Shown here piece after piece: positions 19,001 through 27,244 of a stretch of 64,000 nt of DNA (positions are counted from its first letter, which is position 1; every line of letters begins with the position of its first letter). The notes under the pieces are model-generated. The model worked only from the letters and a program-made list of their open reading frames with translations. It had not been told where the DNA came from and ran no database searches. The stretch comes from Aureimonas altamirensis. Lineage in GTDB: Bacteria > Pseudomonadota > Alphaproteobacteria > Rhizobiales > Rhizobiaceae. The position numbers and the translations under genes are program-made. The stretch is from assembly GCF_001463885.1 (NCBI RefSeq), contig NZ_BBWQ01000018.1, positions 124,001 through 188,000 on the forward strand. The letters run 5' to 3'.

Positions 19001-19521
19001 AGGCCGTCGCCGAGATGAAGGGCGAGGAGCCTGAGACGAACGGCATGTGGTCGCCGCAGATCACGCTCGGCACTGCGGTCATGATTCCGGAAAGCTACGT
19101 CCCCGACCTGCAATTGCGCATGACCCTGTATCGGCGGCTGGCGGATCTGGCCGACGCCAAGGAGATCGACGCATTCGGCGCCGAATTGATCGACAGGTTC
19201 GGCCCGCTACCTCCAGAGGTGGACCATCTGTTGAAGGTGGTCTTCATCAAGGCGCTGTGCCGCAAGGCGAATGTCGAGAAACTGGATGCAGGGCCCAAGG
19301 GCGTCGTCGTGCAGTTCCGCGACAAGAACTTCGCCAATCCGGCGGCGCTCGTGCGCTTCATCGGAGAGCAGGGCGTGTCCGCCAAGATCCGGCCCGATCA
19401 GTCCATCGTCTTCATGCGGGATTGGCCAAAGCCGGAACAGCGTCTCAACGGTGCCGCCGTCATCGCCACGCAACTGGCCCGCATGGTCGACAAGGCGCCC
19501 GAAGCGGCGAAAGCCGGATAA
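16006..19521 (+). CDS. mfd: Transcription-repair coupling factor Mfd
   Basis: The protein has 1171 residues. In order it has UvrB-like N-terminal domains, the CarD-like RNA polymerase interaction domain (VHVDHGIGRFVGL near residue 503), a RecG-like translocase with Walker A GDVGFGKTEVAL (near residue 646), DEEQHFGVKHKE (near 747), QLYQLRGRVGRS, and a C-terminal TRCF domain. It removes RNA polymerase stalled at lesions and recruits UvrA. The start is fixed by the ATGA overlap with sdhE. uvrA itself is about 9 kb away in the window. Confidence 0.97.
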   Translation: MSQPADLKKRLSKDGALTIGNVLDGYVPFILAEIARHRGGDRPIVFVMRDGGSMGEVEDALRFVAPDLPVLTLPAWDCLPYDRVGPSSGTAATRLAAMTAIGELRAQPHRAVILTTANALLQRMPPLSTLMEETIRAKASGRVPMKQIVDALQLGGFERVTTVREAGEFAVRGGILDLYAPGEDEPVRLDFFGDTLETIRSFDPATQRSTGTRKTFELAPVSEVSLREDSISRFRSNYVRRFGAPSREDGLYASISEGKRFAGMEHWLPLFYERLETVFDYVDGFPIVLDHLLTEAAGERRKLIDDYYEARRRSIAAESAGGVPYNPIAPDELYLPMDELTDRIAASAPVRLSAYAQTDAGGADTLNLDVTRGRTFAGERQAGDVNVFSAAVDHISRLRADGKQVILAAWTEGSRDRLTQIVEEHGLGNIKPVDTLSQALEIGRNTVATAVLGVEAGFETQRIAVVGEQDILGDRLIRRARRRKRGSDFISEASGLAEGDIVVHVDHGIGRFVGLRTIEAAGAPHDCVELRYAGDDRLFLPVENIELLSRYGGEGSEANLDKLGGGAWQARKAKLKRRLLDMAGELIRIAAVRQTRGAPKLLPPEGLWDEFQARFPYEETDDQLGAIEAVADDLGAGRPMDRLVCGDVGFGKTEVALRAAFIAAMNGLQVAVVVPTTLLSRQHYKTFMERFRGLPLTVSQASRLVTGKELAATKKGIQEGTVDIVVGTHALLGKSVDFKNLGLLIIDEEQHFGVKHKERLKELKSDIHVLTLSATPIPRTLQLALTGVRELSLITTPPVDRMAVRTFVSPFDPLVVRETLLRERYRGGQSFYVAPRLADLAGIKEFLDEQVPELKVAVAHGQMPAGELDDIMNAFHEGQYDVLLSTTIVESGLDIPTANTMIVHRADMFGLAQLYQLRGRVGRSKQRAYALMTIPANKTPTAGADRRLKVLQSLDTLGAGFQLASHDLDQRGAGNILGEEQSGHVKEVGFELYQQMLEEAVAEMKGEEPETNGMWSPQITLGTAVMIPESYVPDLQLRMTLYRRLADLADAKEIDAFGAELIDRFGPLPPEVDHLLKVVFIKALCRKANVEKLDAGPKGVVVQFRDKNFANPAALVRFIGEQGVSAKIRPDQSIVFMRDWPKPEQRLNGAAVIATQLARMVDKAPEAAKAG

Positions 19522-19523
19522 GA

Positions 19524-19555
19524 CAAAAAAGGCAGGAGCCCGGAAGGCTCCTGCC
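19524..19555 (-). terminator. Rho-independent terminator of the DEAD-box helicase gene
   Basis: GGCAGGAGCC (19531-19540) and GGCTCCTGCC (19546-19555) form a perfect 10-bp stem with a 5-base loop. On the minus strand the stem is followed by six T residues (plus-strand A-run 19525-19530), so it serves the helicase gene ending at 19584. It may also stall transcription coming from mfd. Confidence 0.88.
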
Positions 19556-19583
19556 GCTTATTCGTTCAGCCTGTCAGGCCGAT

Positions 19584-21122
19584 TTAGGCGCCGGTGCGGA
19601 TCAGCATGAAGGCGGGGATCTCCTCGCCGAAGCCCACCGGGGACGGCTCGTTGCCATGGTCGTTGCCGCCGCGGTGGCGGCCATTACGGGACGGCTCCTG
19701 CGGGCGCGGTGCGGCGTGAGCGTTAGCAGGCTCCGGCTTGCGGCGTGCGTTTTCGGCAGGCTTGTCCCCACGCTCGACTTTTGCAGGCTTGGCGGCGGGC
19801 TCTTCAGAGGCCTCCACCGGCGCGTCCAGCGCCTCGGCAGGCTCGTCCACCGGCGTGTCGCGCTTCGCACCCCTGCCACGGCCGCGCTCGGAAGAGCTGC
19901 CGGAACCACGGCCACGCTCGGATGAGCCGCTGGCCTTGCGGGTGCCCCGCTTGCCGCGCTTATCGCCGCTGTCCGCACTTTCGGAAACGGTCGACAGGTC
20001 GCCATCGAGCCATTCGATATCCTTGGAGATCATCTTCTCGATGGCATCCAGGTACTTGCCGTCCTCACGCGTGACGAGCGTGAATGCCTTGCCGGACCGA
20101 CCGGCCCGGCCGGTGCGGCCAATGCGGTGGACATAATCTTCCGCATGGGTCGGCACGTCGAAGTTGAAGACGTGGCTGACCATGGGAATATCCAGACCGC
20201 GCGCCGCAACGTCGGATGCCACCAGCAGCGTCAGCTTGTTGTCGCGGAAGGCCTGCAGCGTCATCGTGCGGGCGCGCTGGTCCATGTCGCCATGCAGGGC
20301 GCCAACCGAGAAACCGTGCTTGTCCAGCGAGCGGAACAGGGTGGAGACATCGCGTTTGCGGTTGCAGAAGATGATCGCGTTGGTGAGGGTCTCGCCCTCA
20401 TCGCGGATCAGGCCACGCAGCCGGTCGCGCTTGTCGTAATCCTTGGAAGCGGTGGCAACAAGCTTCTGCTCCACCGTCAGCGCGGTTGAGGCGGGCTTTG
20501 CCACCTCGACGCGCACGGGGTTCTGCAGGAACTGGTCGGCCAGACGGGTGATTTCCGGCGGCATCGTGGCCGAGAAGAAAAGCGTCTGCCGCGTGAAAGG
20601 GATCATCTTGCAGATGCGCTCGATATCCGGAATGAAGCCCATGTCGAGCATCCGGTCCGCCTCGTCGATGACGAGGATCTCAACGCCGGTCATCAGAAGC
20701 TTGCCGCGCTCGAAATGATCGAGAAGCCGGCCCGGCGTCGCGATCAATACGTCGACGCCACGCTCCAGCTTGCGGTTCTGATCTTCGAAAGAGACGCCGC
20801 CGATCAGCAGAGCGACGTTCAGCCGGCTGTTGATGCCGTATTTCTCGAAGGATTCCTCGACCTGGGCCGCCAGCTCGCGCGTCGGCTCGATGATCAGCGT
20901 CCGTGGCATACGGGCCCGGGCGCGCCCCTTTTCCAGCAGGGTCAGCATGGGCAGCACGAAAGATGCCGTCTTGCCCGTTCCGGTCTGGGCGATGCCCAGC
21001 ACGTCGCGGCGTTGCAGGGCATGCGGGATAGCCTGCGCCTGGATGGGCGTGGGCTCCGAATATCCGGCTTTCTCGACGGCCTCGAGAACCTTGGCGCTAA
21101 GTCCCAGCTCTGAAAATGGCAT
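19584..21122 (-). CDS. DEAD-box ATP-dependent RNA helicase (RhlE/DeaD-like)
   Basis: The protein has 512 residues. It has the Q motif (YSEPTPIQAQAIP), Walker A AQTGTGKT, VIDEADRMLDMGF, SAT and HRIGRTGRAGRSG, then a charged low-complexity tail (Arg/Gly/Glu-rich, residues about 400-500) typical of alphaproteobacterial RhlE-like helicases and likely to bind RNA. It probably unwinds structured RNA in ribosome assembly or cold response. The start at MPFSELGLS was chosen from family similarity; in-frame ATGs at 21176 and 21182 would add about 20 residues. Confidence 0.88.
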   Translation of the reverse strand: MPFSELGLSAKVLEAVEKAGYSEPTPIQAQAIPHALQRRDVLGIAQTGTGKTASFVLPMLTLLEKGRARARMPRTLIIEPTRELAAQVEESFEKYGINSRLNVALLIGGVSFEDQNRKLERGVDVLIATPGRLLDHFERGKLLMTGVEILVIDEADRMLDMGFIPDIERICKMIPFTRQTLFFSATMPPEITRLADQFLQNPVRVEVAKPASTALTVEQKLVATASKDYDKRDRLRGLIRDEGETLTNAIIFCNRKRDVSTLFRSLDKHGFSVGALHGDMDQRARTMTLQAFRDNKLTLLVASDVAARGLDIPMVSHVFNFDVPTHAEDYVHRIGRTGRAGRSGKAFTLVTREDGKYLDAIEKMISKDIEWLDGDLSTVSESADSGDKRGKRGTRKASGSSERGRGSGSSSERGRGRGAKRDTPVDEPAEALDAPVEASEEPAAKPAKVERGDKPAENARRKPEPANAHAAPRPQEPSRNGRHRGGNDHGNEPSPVGFGEEIPAFMLIRTGA

Positions 21123-21263
21123 GAAGGGGTTTAATCTCTTGATCTCAATGGTCGAAGACAAGGTTGGGGAAGGCATATGCATTCGCACCGGCCATAGAAC
21201 TGCAAGCCCCAAATGTCAAGTTGTCGCAACATTAAGAGCGGCGGAATACGGTAAGCCAATTGG

Positions 21264-21289
21264 AAAACCGGCACGATCTGCCGGTTTTT
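21264..21289 (-). terminator. Terminator downstream of the parE operon
   Basis: AAAACCGGC (21264-21272) and GCCGGTTTT (21280-21288) form a 9-bp stem with a 7-base loop. On the minus strand it follows the secreted-protein gene ending at 21320 and ends in a T-run. Confidence 0.75.
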
Positions 21290-21319
21290 CTTAAGTGCGA
21301 TCTATGACCGGATCAGGCT

Positions 21320-21832
21320 TCAATTGGATGCCGGGCCGAACGTATAGGGTTCGCCGGGAGTGACGAACAGCTCGTATGTCTCGGCGATCTCGCCGTCCAG
21401 CGGTACGATGTCGAGGAAGAGAGACAGCGTGGAGGGGGCATCTTCCGACGGCTCGTCCGCGCGATAATTGACGATGGCGCCGTTGAGCCCGGCAATTTCC
21501 GTGATCTCTGTCGTCGTCAATACCGAAAGCTGCCCTTCATTCTCCAAGATCTGCTGCACGAAGAAGCGGTTGCCGTTCGGGTCTCCGGCCGCCTGCAGCA
21601 AAGCCGTACGCCAGACGCCATTCCTGTCGCCGTCGGCCCAGGGGCCCAGCACCTGCACATCGGTGATGTAGGGCGAGAGCTGATCCAGTTCCAGGGCGGC
21701 TGCCGCCTGCGGGGCCGTTTGCGACGGCGCGGCCTGCTGCGGCTCGGCGGCGTCAGGTGTGGCCTCCTGCGCAAAGGCCGGCATGGCCAGCAGGCAGGCA
21801 AGGGAGAAAGCGGGCAAAATGCGTGATTTCAT
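21320..21832 (-). CDS. Secreted protein of unknown function, coupled to parE
   Basis: The protein has 170 residues. A Sec signal peptide (MKSRILPAFSLACLLAMPAFAQ) is followed by an Ala/Pro/Gln-rich linker (residues about 23-48) and a compact domain with YITDVQVLGPWADGDRNG, FFVQQI and a C-terminal ETYELFVTPGEPY. No family or catalytic motif was recognised. The start codon lies two bases after the parE stop, so it is probably co-translated with parE; the link to topoisomerase IV may be only transcriptional. It is periplasmic by prediction. Confidence 0.7.
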   Translation of the reverse strand: MKSRILPAFSLACLLAMPAFAQEATPDAAEPQQAAPSQTAPQAAAALELDQLSPYITDVQVLGPWADGDRNGVWRTALLQAAGDPNGNRFFVQQILENEGQLSVLTTTEITEIAGLNGAIVNYRADEPSEDAPSTLSLFLDIVPLDGEIAETYELFVTPGEPYTFGPASN

Positions 21833-21834
21833 GA

Positions 21835-23868
21835 TCAGACGTCCAGATCTTCGACGAATGCGGCCCGCTCCTGAATGAAGCGGAAACGGGCTTCGGGCTT
21901 GTTTCCCATCAAGGCTTCCACCGCGCCGGCGGTTCCGGATTCCGGAAGGTCGTCCATTTCGACCCGCAACAGCGTGCGCTTGCGCGGGTCCATGGTGGTT
22001 TCCTTCAACTGGCCGGGCAGCATCTCGCCAAGGCCTTTGAACCGGCTGATCTCTACCTTGCCCTTGCCCTTGAACTCGCGCTGCATCAGCCGCTCTCGGT
22101 CGGCATCGTCGCGGGCATAGATCGTCTTGCCGCCCTGACTGAGCTTGTAAAGCGGCGGTACGGCCAGGAACAGGTGCCCGCCGCGGATCAGCTCCGGCAT
22201 TTCCTGGAAGAAGAATGTGATGAGAAGCGAAGCGATATGCGCGCCGTCCACATCGGCGTCGGTCATGATGATGACGCGCTCGTAGCGCAGGTCGCCCTCG
22301 CGGTATTTGCCGCGCGTCCCGCAGCCGAGCGCCAGGATAAGATCGGCGAGCTGCTGGTTGGCGCCCACCTTTTCGCGGCCGGCGCTGGCGACGTTCAATA
22401 TCTTGCCGCGCAACGGCAGAATGGCCTGACGGGTCCGGTCACGTGCCTGCTTGGCCGAACCGCCGGCCGAGTCGCCCTCGACGATGAAGAGTTCGGCGCC
22501 CGCCGCGCCGTTCTGCGAGCAGTCGGCCAGCTTGCCCGGCAACCGCAGCTTGCGCGTTGCGGTCTTGCGGCTGACTTCCTTTTCGGCGCGCCGCCGAAGC
22601 CGTTCGTCGGCGCGTTCGACCACCCAGTCGATCAGGCGCGCGGCATCCTGCGGCGAGCTGGCAAGCCAGATGTCGAAACTGTCGCGGATGGCGTTCTCGA
22701 CGATGCGGTGGGCTTCGCCGGTGGCCAGGCGATCCTTGGTCTGGCCGACGAATTCCGGCTCGCGGATGAAGACCGACAACATGGCCGAGGCCGTCACCAT
22801 GATGTCTTCGGCGGTGATGACGCTGGCCCGCTTGTTGCCGGACACCTCCGCGAAGGCCTTGATGCCGCGCAGCAGGACGCTGCGCAGTCCGGCCTCGTGC
22901 GTGCCGCCCTCCGGCGTGGGAATGGTGTTGCAGTAGGAGCGGACAGCGCCGTCCGCTGCCGTCCAGCAGACCGCCCATTCCACCGCGCCGTGGCCGGACG
23001 CCTTCTGCGTGCGGCCGGAAAACACCTGCGTCGTCACGCGATGCTCGGAGCCGATGCTCGTCTCGAGGTAGTCCTTCAGGCCGCCGGGAAAGTGGAAGGT
23101 GGCCTTGGGCGGAACTTCGGCTTCGCCCAGAAGGGCCGGATCGCAGGACCACCGGATTTCGACCCCGCCGAACAGATAGGCCTTGGACCGCGCCATGGCG
23201 AACAGCCGTGCCGGATCGAACGTCGCCCCTTCGCCGAAGATCTGGCTGTCCGGGCGGAACCGCACGCGCGTACCGCGACGGTTCTGTACCTCGCCGACCT
23301 CCTGGAGGGTGCTTGTGGCAACGCCGCGCGCATAGCTTTGCCGGTAGAGCCGGCGGTTGCGCGCGATCTCCACCTCCAGCACATCGGACAGGGCATTGAC
23401 CACCGATACGCCGACGCCATGCAGGCCACCGGAGGTTTCATAGACCTTGGAGTCGAACTTGCCGCCGGCATGCAGCGTGGTCATGATGACTTCGAGTGCC
23501 GACTTGTCCTTGTATTTGGGATGCGGGTCCACCGGAATGCCGCGCCCATTGTCGGTGACGGACAGGAAACCCTGCGTGTCCAGCGCGACCTCGATGAAGG
23601 TGGCGTGGCCGGCCACCGCCTCGTCCATCGAATTGTCGATGACTTCGGCGAACAGGTGGTGAAGCGCCTTGGAGTCCGTGCCGCCGACATACATGCCCGG
23701 GCGTCGACGGACAGGTTCCAGCCCTTCCAGCACCTCGATATCGGCGGCGGTATAGTCGCTGTCGGATGGGGCCTGCGGGGCACGCTGCGGCGCGCGCGGC
23801 TTCTGGGCGGAGGCGTCAGACACTGGAACGACGCGCGCGGCGGAACCGGAAAACAGATCGTCGCTCAT
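21835..23868 (-). CDS. parE: DNA topoisomerase IV subunit B
   Basis: The protein has 677 residues. It has a GHKL ATPase domain with YVGGTD, ADEAVAGH-like (NSMDEAVAGHA), NGRGIPVD and GGLHGVGVSVVNALS, the transducer domain, and the TOPRIM domain with FIVEGDSAGGSAKQ and MTDADVDGAHI. Its length and the absence of the roughly 160-residue insert of some GyrB proteins fit ParE. With ParC it decatenates daughter chromosomes; parC is not in the window. The N-terminus (MSDDLFSGSAARVVP) matches the alphaproteobacterial style. Confidence 0.94.
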   Translation of the reverse strand: MSDDLFSGSAARVVPVSDASAQKPRAPQRAPQAPSDSDYTAADIEVLEGLEPVRRRPGMYVGGTDSKALHHLFAEVIDNSMDEAVAGHATFIEVALDTQGFLSVTDNGRGIPVDPHPKYKDKSALEVIMTTLHAGGKFDSKVYETSGGLHGVGVSVVNALSDVLEVEIARNRRLYRQSYARGVATSTLQEVGEVQNRRGTRVRFRPDSQIFGEGATFDPARLFAMARSKAYLFGGVEIRWSCDPALLGEAEVPPKATFHFPGGLKDYLETSIGSEHRVTTQVFSGRTQKASGHGAVEWAVCWTAADGAVRSYCNTIPTPEGGTHEAGLRSVLLRGIKAFAEVSGNKRASVITAEDIMVTASAMLSVFIREPEFVGQTKDRLATGEAHRIVENAIRDSFDIWLASSPQDAARLIDWVVERADERLRRRAEKEVSRKTATRKLRLPGKLADCSQNGAAGAELFIVEGDSAGGSAKQARDRTRQAILPLRGKILNVASAGREKVGANQQLADLILALGCGTRGKYREGDLRYERVIIMTDADVDGAHIASLLITFFFQEMPELIRGGHLFLAVPPLYKLSQGGKTIYARDDADRERLMQREFKGKGKVEISRFKGLGEMLPGQLKETTMDPRKRTLLRVEMDDLPESGTAGAVEALMGNKPEARFRFIQERAAFVEDLDV

Positions 23869-24102
23869 ATCCGTGCCCCACCTTCGTGCCGCAATGCCAA
23901 ACCTTTCGCACCCGCCTCCATCCGCATGTCTCTGGGTATACTTTCACGAAATGTTCTACAAGCGCAACGCTGCTATTTCAGGTGGCAAAAGCTTGGAAAC
24001 ATGCGCTTTTCCACGGTTTTCGTCGGCTGCCCCTGCGTCTCGACAAGCGCGGCCCCAGCCGCCACTCTGTGGCCGAAAGCCAGATGATTCCCCGGAGAAG
24101 CC

Positions 24103-24999
24103 GTGCCACGACGTCGTTCCTCGTTTCTGCCGGCGCTGGCCCTTGCGGCCTTGGCCATCCCGGCGGGCAGCCTGCCTGCGGCAGGCCAGAGCATCGCGCC
24201 TTACAAGGACGCGCTGTTCGCCTACCGGGAAGGCACGGCCAGCCTGAAGGGCGGGCGCGTCCTGGATGTTCCCTATACGGCAGAGATCGATATCGACCGG
24301 CGCGACCAGGTTCCGGAACGGCGGGTGCGGCGCGACTATGTGGACCTGTCTCCGACGCGTCGCCAGACCGACGAAACCTGGCACACCGAGGCCGGCCCGG
24401 TCGAGGTGTCGCTGGCCGGCGTCAGGCGCGATCCCGCCTTCGTCGTGCTTTTTATCCATGGCAAGGGCGGCGACCGCCGCCTCGGCATGAACGACTGGAC
24501 GTTCGGCGGCAATTTCAACCGGCTCAAGAACATCGCCCAACGCTCCGGTGGGCTGTACATGACCATGAGCGCGGGCCTGTTCGCCGAGGCGGACCAGAAG
24601 CGGGCGTCGGGCCTCGTTGCGGAGATCGCCGCGCGCCATCCGTCCGCGCGCATCGTGGTGGCCTGCGGCTCCATGGGCGGGCGGCTGTGCTGGTCGATCG
24701 CGGAGGGGCGTCAGGCAAGCCTTCTTTCGGGTCTTGTCCTGCTGGGCGGGCAGAGTTCGACGGGCGATGTCCGCGCCGCGATGAAGGCTCGGGGTGGACG
24801 GCCGCTGCCGACGCTGATTGCCCATGGCTCGGCCGACAAGGTCTATGATTTCGACTTGCAGCGCCATGTCACGGATGAGGTTGCAGCCGCGTTCCCGGGC
24901 TACCCGATCCGCTTCGTCGGGTTCGAGACAGGCAGCCACGGCACGCCGATCCGCATGGTCGACTGGCGCGATACGTTGAACTGGGTTTTCGCGCAGTAG
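24103..24999 (+). CDS. Exported alpha/beta hydrolase
   Basis: The protein has 298 residues with a GTG start and a good ribosome site (CCGGAGAAG). The N-terminus (PRRRSSFLPALALAALAIPAG) looks like a signal peptide. The hydrolase core shows VVLFIHGKGGDRR (oxyanion strand), the nucleophile elbow ACGSMGG, an Asp in IAHGSADKVYD and a His in TGSHGTPI. It is probably a periplasmic esterase or peptidase-like enzyme with unknown substrate. It stands alone, between the parE promoter region and a small transcription unit. Confidence 0.75.
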   Translation: MPRRRSSFLPALALAALAIPAGSLPAAGQSIAPYKDALFAYREGTASLKGGRVLDVPYTAEIDIDRRDQVPERRVRRDYVDLSPTRRQTDETWHTEAGPVEVSLAGVRRDPAFVVLFIHGKGGDRRLGMNDWTFGGNFNRLKNIAQRSGGLYMTMSAGLFAEADQKRASGLVAEIAARHPSARIVVACGSMGGRLCWSIAEGRQASLLSGLVLLGGQSSTGDVRAAMKARGGRPLPTLIAHGSADKVYDFDLQRHVTDEVAAAFPGYPIRFVGFETGSHGTPIRMVDWRDTLNWVFAQ

Positions 25000-25008
25000 A
25001 AGCCAAAG

Positions 25009-25036
25009 TTGCCTCAGCAAACAGTTGCGCTATACT
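25009..25036 (+). promoter_or_regulatory. Sigma-70-type promoter for the 31-residue protein
   Basis: TTGCCT (25009-25014) and TATACT (25031-25036) are spaced by 16 bases, a close match to the housekeeping consensus. It is placed about 120 bases before the small gene and just after the hydrolase stop, so the small gene has its own transcript with a leader of roughly 115 bases. Confidence 0.55.
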
Positions 25037-25156
25037 TATGGATGGCGAAGGAGGCTGCTCGTTCGTGTAGCCAATGCCAGACATCCGCGCGGACACGCGC
25101 CCCGCTTCGCCGTTCAGCGAGCCGGCATGCAAGACCGGCCCTACGGGAGGTGTGTG

Positions 25157-25252
25157 ATGTCTTCGATCATCGATTTTTTTGCCGATGCCAGCCTGCAGTT
25201 CTATGCCGGCCTGGGCCTTGCGGTGCTGCTGAGCGTGTTCGGCGGAGAATGA
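25157..25252 (+). CDS. 31-residue single-span membrane protein
   Basis: The predicted product has 31 residues (begins MSSIIDFFAD, ends LLSVFGGE), with one hydrophobic helix at about residues 12-28. The ATG has a strong ribosome site (CGGGAGG) seven bases upstream. The gene is bracketed by a promoter at 25009-25036 and a strong terminator at 25254-25288, so promoter, leader, coding sequence and terminator make a complete unit of about 250 bases. No family is recognised. The long leader could itself be a regulatory RNA. It converges on glnA. Confidence 0.6.
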   Translation: MSSIIDFFADASLQFYAGLGLAVLLSVFGGE

Positions 25253-25253
25253 C

Positions 25254-25288
25254 AAAGCCCCGGCCACGCAGGCGCGACCGGGGCTTTT
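25254..25288. terminator. Bidirectional terminator between the small gene and glnA
   Basis: AAAGCCCCGG (25254-25263) and CCGGGGCTTT (25278-25287) form a perfect 10-bp stem with a 14-base loop. The plus strand ends in TTTT and the minus strand in TTT, so it can end both the small gene and glnA. Confidence 0.85.
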
Positions 25289-25311
25289 GATGCTTCAGCT
25301 AGGCCTGACGA

Positions 25312-26721
25312 TCAGACCGAGTAGTACATGTCGAACTCGACCGGGTGCGGCGTCATTTCGAAGCGCAGCACTTCAGCCATCTTGAGCTCGATGAAGGCAT
25401 CGATCTGGTCGTCGTCGAACACGCCGCCGGCCTTCAGGTAGTCGCGGTCGCTGTCGAGGGCTTCCAGCGCCTCACGCAGCGAGCGGCAGACGGTCGGGAT
25501 TTCCTTCAGCTCTTCCGGCGGCAGGTCGTACAGATCCTTGTCCATGGCCGAGCCCGGATGGATCTTGTTCTTGATGCCGTCGAGGCCGGCCATCAGCATG
25601 GCCGAGAAGGCGAGATACGGGTTTGCCGTCGGGTCGGGGAAGCGAACTTCCACGCGCTTGGCCTTCGGCGACTGGCCGAACGGGATACGGCAGGAAGCCG
25701 AGCGGTTGCGTGCCGAATAGGCCAGCAGAACCGGTGCCTCGTAGCCCGGCACCAGACGCTTGAACGAGTTGGTGGACGGGTTGGTGAATGCGTTCAGCGA
25801 CTTGGCATGCTTGATGATGCCGCCGATGTAGAACAGCGCCGTCTCGGACAGGCCCGCATACTCGTTACCGGCGAAGGTCGGCTTGCCGCCCTTCCAGATC
25901 GACTGGTGGACGTGCATGCCCGAGCCGTTGTCGCCGAAGATCGGCTTCGGCATGAACGTGGCCGTCTTGCCGTAGGCGTTGGCGACCTGATGGATCACAT
26001 ACTTGTAGATCTGCATCTTGTCGGCGTTGCGGACGAGCGTGTCGAACTTGATGCCGAGCTCGTGCTGGGCTGCCGCCACTTCGTGGTGATGCTTCTCGAC
26101 CGAGACGCCCATTTCGGCCATCACGGTGAGCATCTCGGAGCGCATGTCCTGGCAGGAATCGACCGGAGGCACGGGGAAGTAGCCGCCCTTGACGCGCGGA
26201 CGGTGGCCGAGATTGCCGGTCTCGTACTCAGTGTCGTCGTTGGACGGCAGCTCGGTCGAGTCCAGCTTGAAGCCGGTGTTGTACGGGTCGGCCTTGTAGC
26301 GGACGTCGTCGAAGATGAAGAACTCGGCTTCCGGGCCGAAGAACGCCGTATCGCCGATACCGGACTGCTGCAGATAGGCCTCGGCCTTCTTGGCCGTGCT
26401 GCGCGGATCGCGGTTGTAGGACTCGCCCGAGATCGGGTCGAGGATGTCGCAGTAGATCGACATGGTCGACTGCGCGAAGAAGGGGTCCATGTGGGCCGTC
26501 TCGGGATCCGGCATCAGAACCATGTCGGATTCGTTGATGGCCTTCCAGCCGCCGATCGACGAGCCGTCGAACATCGTGCCTTCGGAGAAGAGATCTTCGT
26601 CCACGATTGCGATGTCGAGCGTGACGTGCTGCAGCTTGCCCTTCGGGTCGGTGAAGCGCAGGTCGACGAATTTGACGTCGTTATCCTTGATCTGCTTCAA
26701 AACATCATTGGCCGAAGTCAT
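25312..26721 (-). CDS. glnA: Glutamine synthetase, type I
   Basis: The protein has 469 residues, the standard GSI length. It has FDGSSIGGW, the metal/glutamate-site region FFGPEAEFF, the ATP-loop [25 protein letters not shown], and the adenylylation tyrosine at about residue 398 ([10 protein letters not shown]). It condenses glutamate and ammonia. The start at 26721 has GGAAGGA upstream; the open frame beyond overlaps glnB. It follows glnB by 49 bases, the standard alphaproteobacterial glnBA operon, so it is likely controlled by PII and GlnE adenylylation. Confidence 0.97.
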   Translation of the reverse strand: MTSANDVLKQIKDNDVKFVDLRFTDPKGKLQHVTLDIAIVDEDLFSEGTMFDGSSIGGWKAINESDMVLMPDPETAHMDPFFAQSTMSIYCDILDPISGESYNRDPRSTAKKAEAYLQQSGIGDTAFFGPEAEFFIFDDVRYKADPYNTGFKLDSTELPSNDDTEYETGNLGHRPRVKGGYFPVPPVDSCQDMRSEMLTVMAEMGVSVEKHHHEVAAAQHELGIKFDTLVRNADKMQIYKYVIHQVANAYGKTATFMPKPIFGDNGSGMHVHQSIWKGGKPTFAGNEYAGLSETALFYIGGIIKHAKSLNAFTNPSTNSFKRLVPGYEAPVLLAYSARNRSASCRIPFGQSPKAKRVEVRFPDPTANPYLAFSAMLMAGLDGIKNKIHPGSAMDKDLYDLPPEELKEIPTVCRSLREALEALDSDRDYLKAGGVFDDDQIDAFIELKMAEVLRFEMTPHPVEFDMYYSV

Positions 26722-26770
26722 TTTAGTCCTTCCTGTTTGGAATGTTCGAATGTTGGACGAGCTCGGGAGC

Positions 26771-27136
<366 letters not shown>

Positions 27137-27244
27137 TCAAGGTTGTCTATCCTGTCGGCTTGCTGAACGCTACAGTACCGAAGGCCAGTTCTGCCCGTTG
27201 TTTCACCAATTTGTTGCAAAAAGAATAGGCAAGGTGCGCAAAAA

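Noticed and set aside
15979-19113. 1044-codon open frame antisense to mfd
   Set aside because: High GC makes long antisense frames common. This one lies fully inside mfd, has no domain signatures and follows the codon phase of mfd. The same holds for the long frames antisense to uvrA (29297-31630) and gyrA (34677-37043).
27195-27244. Possible sigma-54 promoter before glnB
   Set aside because: On the minus strand TTGCC and TTTTTGCA occur, but GG is missing at the -24 position and the spacing to the GC is off. It does not meet the -24/-12 rule that the 52.3 kb site meets.
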